The notes beneath the pieces were generated by a model. That model was not told the origin of the DNA. It saw only the letters and a program-made list of their open reading frames with translations, and ran no database searches. 46,967 nucleotides of DNA from Tubiluchus corallicola (taxonomy: Eukaryota > Priapulida > Priapulimorpha > Priapulimorphida > Tubiluchidae), in the NCBI GenBank assembly GCA_030141605.1, contig JAQGDQ010000923.1, positions 1-46,967 of the forward strand, in the 5' to 3' direction. The translations under genes and the position numbers were made by a program. Below are positions 1 through 9,708 of this stretch, one piece after another. Position 1 is the stretch's first letter, and every line of letters begins with the position of its first letter.

Positions 1-2382
1 TATTGTAGACCGTATTCAGGGCCCCAATGCACTCAGTCGTCAACTTATAGTAGACCGTAGTCAGGGTCCCAATGCACTCAGTCGTCAACTTATAGTAGAC
101 CGTAGTCAGGATCCCAATGCACTCAGTCGTCCACTTACAGTAGACCGTAGTCAGGGTCCCAATGCGCTCAGTCGTCCACTTATAGTAGACCGTAGTCAGG
201 ACCCCAATGCACTCAGTCGTCCACTTATAGTAGACTGTAGTCAGGATCCCAATGCACTCAGTCGTCCACTTATAGTAGACCGTAGTCAGGATCCCAATGC
301 ACTCAGTCGTCCACTTATAGTAGACCGTAGTCAGGACCCCAATGCACTCAGTCGTCCACTTATAGTAGACCGTAGTCAGGATCCCAATGCACTCAGTCGT
401 CCACTTATAGTAGACCGTAGTCAGGGCCCCAATGCACTCAGTCGTCAACTTATAGTAGACCGTAGTCAGGATCCCAATGCACTCAGTCGTCAACTTATAG
501 TAGACCGTAGTCAGGACCCCAATGCACTCAGTCGTCAACTTATAGTAGACCGTAGTCAGGATCCCAATGCACTCAGTCGTCCACTTATAGTAGACCATAG
601 TCAGGATCCCAATGCACTCAGTCGTCCACTTATAGTAGACCGTAGTCAGGACCCCAATGCACTCAGTCGTCCACTTATAGTAGACCGTAGTCAGGATCCC
701 AATGCACTCAGTCGTCAACTTATAGTAGACCGTAGTCAGGGCCCCAATGCACTCAGTCGTCAACTTATAGTAGACCGTAGTCAGGATCCCAATGCACTCA
801 GTCGTCCACTTATAGTAGACCGTAGTCAGGATCCCAATGCACTCAGTCGTCCACTTATAGTAGACCGTAGTCAGGATCCCAATGCACTCAGTCGTCCACT
901 TATAGTAGACCGTAGTCAGGGCCCCAATGCACTCAGTCGTCAACTTATAGTAGACCGTAGTCAGGATCCCAATACACTCAGTCGTCCACTTATAGTAGAC
1001 CGTAGTCAGGACCCCAATGCACTCAGTCGTCCACTTATAGTAGACCGTAGTCAGGGCCCCAATGCACTCAGTCGTCAACTTATAGTAGACCGTAGTCAGG
1101 ATCCCAATGCACTCAGTCGTCAACTTATAGTAGACCGTAGTCAGGACCCCAATGCACTCAGTCGTCAACTTATAGTAGACCGTAGTCAGGACCCCAATGC
1201 ACTCAGTCGTCCACTTATAGTAAACCGTAGTCAGGATCCCAATGCACTCAGTCGTCCACTTATAGTAGACCGTAGTCAGGACCCCAATGCACTCAGTCGT
1301 CCACTTATAGTAGACCGTAGTCAGGGCCCCAATGCACTCAGTCGTCCACTTATAGTAGACCGTAGTCAGGATCCCAATGCACTCAGTCGTCCACTTATAG
1401 TAGACCGTAGTCAGGATCCCAATGCACTCAGTCGTCCACTTATAGTAGACCGTAGTCAGGACCCCAATGCACTCAGTCGTCCATATAGTAGACCGTAGTC
1501 AGGACCCCAATGCACTCAGTCGTCCACTTATAGTAGACCGTAGTCAGGATCCCAATGCACTCAGTCGTCAACATAGTAGACCGTAGTCAGGGCCCAATGC
1601 ACTCAGTCGTCAACTTATAGTAGACCGTAGTCAGGACCCAATCCTCAGTCGTCCCAATGCACTCAGTCGTCAACTTATAGTAGACCGTAGTCAGGCCCAA
1701 TGCACTCAGTCGTCCACTTATAGTAGACCGTAGTCAGGATCCCATGCACTCAGTCGTCAACTTATAGTAGACCGTAGTCAGGGTCCCAATGCACTCAGTC
1801 GTCAACTTATAGTAGACCGTAGTCAGGATCCCAATGCACTCAGTCGTCCAACCATAGTAGACCGTAGTCAGGATCGTCAATGCACTCAGTCGACCGTAGT
1901 CAGGATCCCAATGCACTCAGTCGTCCACTTATAGTAGACCGTAGTCAGGGCCCCAATGCACTCAGTCGTCCACTTATAGTAGACCGTAGTCAAGATCCCA
2001 ATGCACTCAGTCGTCAACTTATAGTAGACCGTAGTCAGGGTCCCAATGCACTCAGTCGTCAACTTATAGTAGACCTAAGTCAGGATCCCAATGCACTCAG
2101 TCGTCCACTTACAGTAGACCGTAGTCAGGATCCCAATGCACTCAGTCGTCAACTTATAGTAGACCGTAGTCAGGGTCCCAATGCACTCAGTCGTCAACTT
2201 ATAGTAGACCGTAGTCAGGGTCCCAATGCACTCAGTCGTCAACTTATAGTAGACCGTAGTCAGGACCCCAATGCACTCAGTCGTCAACTTATAGTAGACC
2301 GTAGTCAGGACCCCAATGCACTCAGTCGTCAACTTATAGTAGACCGTAGTCAGGGTCCCAATGCACTCAGTCGTCAACTTAT
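1..2382. repeat. 45-bp tandem satellite (about 53 units, left edge outside window)
   Basis: The 45-base unit contains CCCAATGCACTCAGTCGT and TAGTAGACCGTAGTCAGG. Units are in strict register from base 1 to about 1480. From about 1480 to 1915 the register breaks through small deletions and a partial unit (near 1640-1660), and it is regular again to 2382. Variation is concentrated at two places: the dinucleotide in CAGG(AT/AC/GC/GT)CC, and A or C in GTC(A/C)ACTT. Because 45 is a multiple of 3, both strands carry long open frames with a 15-residue period (for example 1880-2437 plus and 2075-2377 minus). There is no start context, splice signal or non-repeat domain, so I do not call a protein. The array continues beyond the left end of the window. 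Confidence 0.98.
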
Positions 2383-2990
2383 GACCATATTGAGAGTGAA
2401 CGACCCAGCGAACAAAATTTTGTGTTCCATTGGCTGATTGGGTGTAGTTGCGATGCTAGTTACTGCAAACCTTTGTTTAAGATACGGCTGTACGTTGTAC
2501 CTAGTTTTTGTCTTTCTTAACTTTGTTCTTATTCTTTTTATTGTAATTTTGCTTTTGTTCTTTCTCTTGACCTTATTCACAGTTCAACGTGTCATGATAA
2601 ACAATGAGCAATGAGCTTGGAAACCAAGTTCTTTCAGATCAATGTATTTCAGCAGTTTTATATTGTACTAATTTTAATTGCTTCCATGGTTGAGCATGTG
2701 AACAGTATTCGTAAAAAGTTTTGCTAAATTAAACAACAATGTATTTTAATTGTAGTCAATACAGTTAACTTAAAGTCTTGTTGGCCATTTTAAAAATTGC
2801 GGCCATATTGGATGACTTTCGATTGGATCCATAACCAAAATTAATCACCCTGTGAACCCACTTGGTTACTGATGCATGTTGGAAAGTTACAGCTTTTAAA
2901 GACAAAGTGAGCATTTTTTACCATTCCATGAGCTTTTTGCCACAGTAGGCCCTTTCACAGCTTTGTTGAGCGCACGCGCATGCTGCATGT
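2383..2990. other. Unique AT-rich sequence, no gene seen
   Basis: This flanks the 45-bp array. Pyrimidine-rich stretches lie at 2505-2575, and a GGCCAT...GCGGCCATATTGG segment near 2784-2812 looks like an old repeat fragment. The open frame at 2374-2580 (minus) is lysine- and arginine-rich only because of the pyrimidine tract. No coding signal is convincing. Confidence 0.6.
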
Positions 2991-3282
2991 CAAAGGTTAA
3001 GTGTATCACAGCAACGTGTCTTTATCACAACCGTCACGTGACATGTGTGTAAAGCAAAGCCGTCTGCCGCATAAGTTCAGTAACTTCAGTTATTTTAGGT
3101 GGACTTTACCACGATTTACTAGCAGTATCTTGCTTAGGAACAAGAAAAAATGAACTAGGTAACGTTCTAGCTAGCTGTTAAAACTGTTACTATTACAAAA
3201 GCTTGGGTTGCGAGGTGTTGTCAAGTGTACCCAACCTTTGACCTTTTCACGATCATCATCAATCACTGGAACTGTGAAAAGG
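2991..3282 (+). mobile_element. Family C MITE, copy 1
   Basis: Starts CAAAGGTTAAGTGTATCA and ends near 3220-3240 with the inverted counterpart GTGTACCCAACCTTTG. Two further copies lie in the window in the same orientation (19928-20188 and 22155-22492). All share an interior core with AACAAGAAAAAATGAACTAG and TTCTAGCTAGCTGTTA. In all copies the homology runs about 40 bases past the terminal repeat and forms a hairpin, CCTTTTCAC...GTGAAAAGG. No ORF is present, so this is a non-autonomous element. The superfamily is not determined. Confidence 0.75.
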
Positions 3283-3643
3283 CTTATTGTTTTCATAACC
3301 ATCACTCCTTAAACAGAAAGTTATGCCACCACTTGCTGTTAAATCGAAGCCAAATTACGCACAGTAGTGAATAGAAGTAACTAGGCAGTTTATGGACAAA
3401 TGATTACTGTGGGAACGTTTTCTCCACTTGCTTCTAATACAGATGTCTTTATATTACAAATAAACAGAGAAAATCCTCAAGATTGCTTTCCTGACGACTA
3501 AGCACGGTTTAAAGTCATTAAACGTTTATTGATATTGCCCAAGAGGGAATTCTAGATAAACAGCTACGTTTGGTAAATTCGCCTAGATCTTTTAGCGTCA
3601 AATTGTATCGAGTCAAAGTTACTGCTGTACTCGATTTTTAAAC
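3283..3643. other. AT-rich spacer, no gene seen
   Basis: Between family C copy 1 and a family A fragment. No open frame above about 60 codons and no repeat shared with the rest of the window were found. Confidence 0.5.
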
Positions 3644-4356
3644 TTAAAGGAAAACCGGACGCAACCTTAAAGTATAATTCATAACAATATAGTAAAAAAG
3701 CATACTAGCTTTTCAAGAATGTCATGAATGGCTTACGTAATTCCGCGCTCGCGCGGCTAATTCGTCGCTGTTACATGCATTTCGCAATTCACTAGTTAGA
3801 TGGGCACTAGCGCCTACAAGAGGCAAAAAGCGTTAACTCAAAATTTAAATTTTTAAACCTAAAATTGGCGAGTTTTGTATATCATACTGAATGTTGTACA
3901 GTAACACAATTTTTTCTTTAGCAAACACATGTAACACGATCGCGGAATTTTTGTGCTGCTGGCATTTTGCTGCGCGTTCTCACTGTGAATTGGCCCTAAT
4001 AGCAGGAGACTAAAAATAGTTTTTTGGTGAATCAGTGATGCACACTGGGAAAGAGAGACAGTGACACGTTTAATAGTTCGCGCCAGCATTCTAAATTACT
4101 AATAATTACATAAGTCTTTCAAACAAGTAAGCGTGAGGCTAAGCCAAATAACTTTGTGTTGAAAGTTTTTCGGACATACACTAAATTGCCTTTACTTTCT
4201 CTTTACTACACAAATTTTAACAATGAAAGTTTTTCCGGACATACACTAAATTGCCTTTGCTTTCCCTTTACTACACAAATTTTAACAATAGCAAGACATC
4301 TGAAGTGGTTTCTTATCGTGGTTTCACCAACACTAATATTAATGTTGACATCGAGC
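3644..4356. mobile_element. Composite of family A and family B MITE fragments
   Basis: Begins at TTAA (3644-3647) followed by AGGAAAACCGGACGC, the family A terminus. The stretch to about 3960 matches the family A interior (TTACATGCATTTCGC, GGGCACTAGCGCC). From about 4010 to 4160 it follows the family B interior instead (GATGCACACTGGG, ACATAAGTCTTTCAA, GTAAGCG). At 4161-4290 a block of about 64 bases (AAAGTTTTTC(C)GGACATACAC to ACAAATTTTAACAAT) is tandemly duplicated. The 4120-4356 part reappears in inverted orientation at about 46770-46945. Open frames across it (3859-4089 minus, 4156-4383 plus) are not conserved as proteins. Confidence 0.65.
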
Positions 4357-4938
4357 TTAAACCAAAACCGTGCCCAATCTTAAACTAAAGGCTAAAACAA
4401 TCTACTCTTCAAGATATTGAAAGGGAACATGCTATTTTTTTCAAAAATTACGTGAAAGAATTATTACCACACGAACACAATTTCACGTTCGCGCCACTAG
4501 TTCTTTGCTATTACATGCATTTCCCCATTCGCTAGTTAGAAGGGCACTAGTGCCTGTATTTCGAAAACGCATTGCACAAAAACAGGTATTGTAGCTCTCA
4601 GTTCAGATGTGTTAGTTTTTGACGAACTACATACGTTCGACAGCTCATGCGTGAGCACAGCGGTAAATTTGAAATTTGAATATTTATTTTAAAACTTGCC
4701 TAGTTTTAGTACAACACTGAATATGCTTTCGCACAACACGCTCGTGGAATATTTTTGCTGTTGAAAATTATGTTAGTTTGTGACGTCATCACTAGCTGGG
4801 CTCGCCACGCCTTTACACAAGTTTTAAGCTATTATTTAATTATCAGAAACGCTTTTGTATTATCATTGATGTAAATGTATATTCTTATCGAACTTCAAAA
4901 TGAGGTACGGTATGAAAAATCATCCAGTTTTCTTTTAA
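4357..4938 (-). mobile_element. Family A MITE, left arm of a foldback
   Basis: Lies between TTAA at 4357-4360 and TTAA at 4935-4938. It is the reverse-complement counterpart of 5077-5706: shared words include TTGCACAAAAACAGG, AGTTCAGATGTGTT and AACTTGCCTAGTTT. No transposase is encoded. The family is defined by termini close to TTAAAGGAARACMGGA, about 560-620 bp length, and TTAA flanks. Confidence 0.8.
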
Positions 4939-5030
4939 ATTTTAAATCAGTTACTGCTATGGCTGTAGTTTTTATAAGTTTACATACATTATAAATATCA
5001 TCCTGTCTTCGTTTAAATTTTGTTTATTCT

Positions 5031-5084
5031 CCATTTTAAATTTGTTCATTCTCCATATATGGAGAATGAACAAAATTTAAAAGA
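5031..5084. repeat. Palindromic centre of the foldback
   Basis: A near-perfect palindrome centred between 5057 and 5058, with core CCATATATGG (5053-5062) and arms of about 23 bases (TTCATTCTCCATA / TATGGAGAATGAA, extending into TTTAAA at both ends). A second partial copy of the arm (TTTATTCTCCATTTTAAA) lies just to its left. It joins two oppositely oriented family A elements, so the whole 4357-5706 stretch can fold back on itself. Confidence 0.85.
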
Positions 5085-5706
5085 AGACAGGATGATTTTT
5101 CATATTCTGCCCCATTTTCAAATCAGATAAAAAAGTATGCATTTTAACACAATTAATACTGCAAAAGCGTTTATGATAATTAAATAATAGATTAAAACCT
5201 TAATTAACGGTGGGCGTATCCAACTATTGATGACTTCACAAACAAACATAATTTTCAATAGCAAAAAATTTCCACGAGCGTGTTGCACGTGTTTGTGAAA
5301 GCGAAAATTGATACACAGCACAACTGTAAGAGATTTAGTGTGTTGTAATAAAACTAGGCAAGTTTTAGGATAAAAATTGAAATTTCAAATTTACTGTTGT
5401 GCTCACGCATGAGATGTCAAACGTGTGCAGGACGCCACAAACGAACATCTCTGAACTGATAGGTACAGCACCTGTTTTTCGTGCAATGCGTTTCCGAAAT
5501 GCAGGCGACAGTGCTCGTCTAACTGCATGTAATGGCGAAATGCATGTAATAGTGACGAACTAGTGGCACGAACGTGAAATTGTGTTTGTGTGATAATAAT
5601 TCTTTCACGTAAGTCATTTTTGAAAAAATAGTATATTTCCTTTCAATATTTTACAGAGTAGATTGTTTTGACCTAGAGTTTAAGATTTGGTCCGGTTTTC
5701 CTTTAA
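5077..5706 (+). mobile_element. Family A MITE, right arm of a foldback
   Basis: A full-length reference copy of family A. TTAA (5077-5080), then AAGAAGACAGGATGATTTTT, and at the other end GGTCCGGTTTTCC before TTAA (5703-5706). The interior is about 622 bp, AT-rich and without a coding frame that other copies share. Related copies lie at 15526-15623, 32107-32350, 37291-37885, 38745-39354 and 46200-46771. Confidence 0.85.
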
Positions 5707-6058
5707 TAACAAACTTTGATTCTTTTGACAATGGTGTCGTCATTAGCTTGCACTCATTACTACTAAAAAGGAATCGTTGAGTTGCTTGCAGATGTAAATG
5801 ATAGATAAATTTTAGTTCAGATAGAGTGAAGTTACATCCCTGTAACATTAACGTAGCAATTTGTACTTCGTTTTTCGTTTAACATTGGAAAATAAGAAAC
5901 GAACAAGTTATTCGAATGGGAGAATTTTGTTTAAAAATAGGATTCAGTGAGTTTAAGCAAAAGTATATTAGCCGTGTTTTCGTTTGGGTGGAGGGAGTGT
6001 AACAACTAGAGAGCTTAGTTCGTCAAATGCCCCAATGAGAATAAGACGTTTTTCTTAA
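5707..6058. other. Spacer, no gene seen
   Basis: AT-rich. The minus-strand frame 5651-5848 overlaps the MITE end and is not supported. Nothing recognisable was found. Confidence 0.5.
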
Positions 6059-6748
6059 TTAAAGCACAAGAAAACCCTTCACTTACATAAAGCTTAATCT
6101 CGTCTTGAAATTTTATACCACTTACGTACTGCCTTTTTGCATGCAGGACTTGAGTCGGCGATAACGCTGTATAAAACATGTAAATTTAAACTCCCTCGAC
6201 GACCGTTAAACGCAACCATTTTGACAATAAGTCGTTTGAAAGAAGTTAAAATAACATTGTGTAAAGCTTGACAAAACAATCAGGGCATTTGTAGCGCACA
6301 CGTCACTAACTAAATAAAATTTAAAATTACTATATCTTGACAATAAGATTAAACATATGTTTCTTTGTTAGTGAGTGGTGCATCCTGGTGGGTGAGTCAA
6401 CGACATTTTACCAATTGGTAAAAACATTTTATATAATTAATAATTTTCTTTTCTAGTTACATAAGTCCTTCAAGTAGGTAAGCGAAATGCAAAGTAATGT
6501 AGATTTGCATGGAAAGTTTTCTGGGACATAATTTAACATTTACTCTTTTTTCCCCTGATTTACGTTGTGCGTATATGACGTCATGTAATGGTGACATTGG
6601 AACAGTATTGCGGGAAATTTAAAATGAAAACAAACAAAAATTCCTTTTAACGCGAGTACGATATATGCCTAAAATTTCTATAAAGTAATATCATTTTAAG
6701 GCGATTCTTCTGAAGCCTACTTCAGGTATCCATTTTCTTGTCCTTTAA
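6059..6748 (+). mobile_element. Family B MITE, copy 1 (full length)
   Basis: Flanked by TTAA at 6059-6062 and 6745-6748. Termini are AGCACAAGAAAACCC and GGTATCCATTTTCTTGTCCT, which form an imperfect inverted repeat. Two other copies occur: 40078-40756 (same strand, full length) and 25457-25970 (opposite strand, truncated). Shared interior words include TTTTATACCACTTACGTACT, GACATTTTACCAATTGG and TATTGCGGGA. No ORF is conserved between copies, so it is non-autonomous. TTAA flanks are a piggyBac-type hallmark; the assignment is an inference. Confidence 0.85.
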
Positions 6749-7068
6749 AACTAAATTAAATCTGCGTGAAAAACACCTGCCGCAAATAGAAACAGAATTT
6801 ATTGTACTGTTGTGCTGTAACGGTTAATAACATGCATTACTGATTCTTGTCAGTTTGTTGTCACATGAGTTTCTGTATTGCAGGCTTCACGTAGATCAAC
6901 AAAGACCAATTGCACTTTATATAGTTATTATAGGCCGCTCTTCAAAAAACTGTAAAAATTGAAATCTGCATCGACTGATCCAAAAATAAGCAGGCGCCGA
7001 GTTTGAAGCATGTCACATCCGTAAGTCAAGTATCAATTTTCTCGTTTACCTAAAAGATGACAAAAATT

Positions 7069-7109
<41 letters not shown>

Positions 7110-7445
7110 TAGACACTTTTTTGGTCAACTACAATAAGAGTTCATCGCGAGTTTTATAGTAGTTATGCAAATTGATAAATGACGTCTTTCCTAATGAGTG
7201 TAATGTGTGCGTGAAGGGGCGGAATCTTGGGTAATTCCAATCATAAATTGCATTTATATGTAACGTCATAAGTATATATTGGTGACCAGTGTTTGTTAGT
7301 AAACTTGTAAACATTTTAATTGAGCTAGATTGATGAAAGACATTTTAATTTGAAATGCGGGAATACAGGTATACTACACGTACTGAGTTGACTGTTTGAA
7401 TACATGGAATTAATTGTTCGATTGCATTGAGTTCTGAATAATAAT
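6749..7445. other. Spacer with an (ACAG)n microsatellite, no gene seen
   Basis: Contains a (GACA)n tract at about 7071-7114. The rest is AT-rich without a supported coding region; the minus frame 7129-7314 has no recognisable domain. Confidence 0.6.
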
Positions 7446-9708
7446 CTTTCAGTGTTTACACAGTTTATCTATAAAAATTAAACAGCTTATTATACACAGT
7501 TTAATTGTAAGAGTCTTACAGCTTTTACACAGTTTAATTGTAAGAGTCTTACGGCTTATACACAGTTTAATTGTAAGAGTCTTACAGTAACACAAAAAAC
7601 ACACAACACAAAAAACACACAACACAAAAAATCTTACAGCTTATACACAGTTTAATTGTAAGAGTCTTACAGCTTATACACAGTTTAATTGTAAGAGTCT
7701 TACAGCTTATACACAGTTTAATTGTAAGAGTCTTACAGCTTATACACAGTTTAATTGTAAGAGTCTTACAGCTTATACACAGTTTAATTGTAAGAGTCTT
7801 ACAGCTTATGCACAGTTTAATTGTAAGAGTCTTGCAGCTTATACACAGTTTAATTGTAAGAGTCTTACAGCTTATGCACAGTTTAATTATAAAAGTCTTA
7901 CAGCTTATACACAGTTTAATTGTAAAAGTCTTACAGCTTATACACAGTATAATTGTAAAAGTCTTACAGCTTATACACAGTATAATTGTAAAAGTCTTAC
8001 AGCTTATGCACAGTTTAATTATAAAAGTCTTACAGCTTATACACAGTATAATTGTAAAAGTCTTACAGCTTATACACAGTATAATTGTAAAAGTCTTACA
8101 GCTTATACACAGTTTAATTATAAAAGTCTTACAGCTTATACACAGTTTAATTGTAAAAGTCTTACAGCTTATACACAGTTTAATTATAAAAGTCTTACAG
8201 CTTATACACAGTATAATTGTAAAAGTCTTACAGCTTATACACAGTATAATTGTAAAAGTCTTACAGCTTATACACAGTTTAATTATAAAAGTCTTACAGC
8301 TTATACACAGTTTAATTGTAAAAGTCTTACAGCTTATACACAGTTTAATTATAAAAGTCTTACAGCTTATACACAGTATAATTGTAAAAGTCTTACAGCT
8401 TATACACAGTATAATTGTAAAAGTCTTACAGCTTATACACAGTTTAATTATAAAAGTCTTACAGCTTATACACAGTTTAATTGTAAGAGTCTTACAGCTT
8501 ATGCACAGTTTAATGATAAAAGTCTTACAGCTTATACACAGTTTAATTGTAAAAGTCTTACAGCTTATACACAGTATAATTGTAAAAGTCTTACAGCTTA
8601 TACACAGTTTAATTATAAAAGTCTTACAGCTTATACACAGTTTAATTATAAAAGTCTTACAGCTTATACACAGTTTAATTGTAAAAGTCTTACAGCTTAT
8701 ACACAGTATAATTGTAAAAGTCTTGTAGCATATACACAGTTTAGTTGTAAAAGTCTTGCAGCTTATACACAGTTTAGTTGTAAAAGTTTTGCAGCTTATA
8801 CACAGTTAATTGTAAAAATCTTGCAGCTTATACACCAAAAATCTTACAGCTTATACACATTTTAGTTGTAAAAATCTTACAGCTTATACACAGTTTAGTT
8901 GTAAGTATCTTACAGCATATACACAGTTTAGTTGTAAAAATCTTACAGCATATACACAGTTTAGTTGTAAGTTTCTTACAGCATATACACAGTTTATTTG
9001 TAAAAATCTTACAGCTTATACACAGTTTAGTTGTAAAAATCCTACAGCTTATACACAGTTTAGTTGTAAGTTTCTTACAGCATATACACAGTTTATTTGT
9101 AAAAATCTTACAGCTTATACACAGTTTAGTTGCAAAAATCTTACAGCTTATACACAGTTTAGTTGTAAAAATCTTACAGCTTATACACAGTTTAGTTGTA
9201 AAAATCTTACAGCTTATACACAGTTTAGTTGTAAAAATCTTACAGCTTATACACAGTTTAGTTGTAAAAATCTTACAGCTTATACACAGTTTAGTTGTAA
9301 AAATCTTACAGCTTATACACAGTTTAGTTGTAAAAATCTTACAGCTTATACACAGTTTAGTTGTAAAAATCCTACAGCTTATACACAGTTTAGTTGTAAA
9401 AATCATACAGCTTATACACAGTTTAGTTGTAAAAATCTTACAGCTTATACACAGTTTAGTTGTAAAAATCATTCAGCTTATACACAGTTTAGTGTAAACA
9501 TCTTACAGCTTATACACAGTTTTTAGTTGTAAAAATGTTACAGCTTATACACAGTTTAGTTGTAAAAATCTTACAGCTTATACACAGTTTAGTTGTAAAA
9601 ATCATTCAGCTTATACACAGTTTAGTGTAAACATCTTACAACTTATACACAATTTAGTTGCAAAATCTTATAGCTTAGTTTAGTTATATACACAGATTAT
9701 ACACAATG
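7446..9708. repeat. 33-bp tandem satellite (about 68 units) with higher-order structure
   Basis: The 33-base unit contains CTTACAGCTTATACACAGTT. Three zones follow one another. Zone 1, to about 7870, has TTAATTGTAAGAGT. Zone 2, about 7870-8730, has TTAATTATAAAAGT and TATAATTGTAAAAGT variants in ordered alternation. Zone 3, about 8730-9700, has TTTAGTTGTAAAAAT. A low-complexity insert (CACAAAAAACACACAA, twice) interrupts it at about 7587-7634. Both edges are degenerate. The long frames 7808-8728 (plus) and 8828-9472 (minus) have an 11-residue period simply because 33 is a multiple of 3, so I reject them as genes. Confidence 0.97.

Noticed and set aside
1-2382. Could the regular arrays be CRISPR?
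   Set aside because: Units are head-to-tail without unique spacers, and the host is eukaryotic.
1880-2437. 185-residue plus-strand frame with a 15-residue repeat
   Set aside because: It is the 45-bp satellite read in frame. Unit length divisible by 3 keeps frames open on both strands, and no unique domain, start context or splice signal is present.
7808-8728. 306-residue frame with 11-residue repeat (IHSLIVKVLQL)
   Set aside because: A by-product of the 33-bp satellite. An equally long repeat frame exists on the opposite strand in the neighbouring zone.
7446-9708. TTATACACA in each 33-bp unit equals the bacterial DnaA box
   Set aside because: The window is animal nuclear DNA with splice signals and LINEs. 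The match is nine bases within a repeat and has no replication context.
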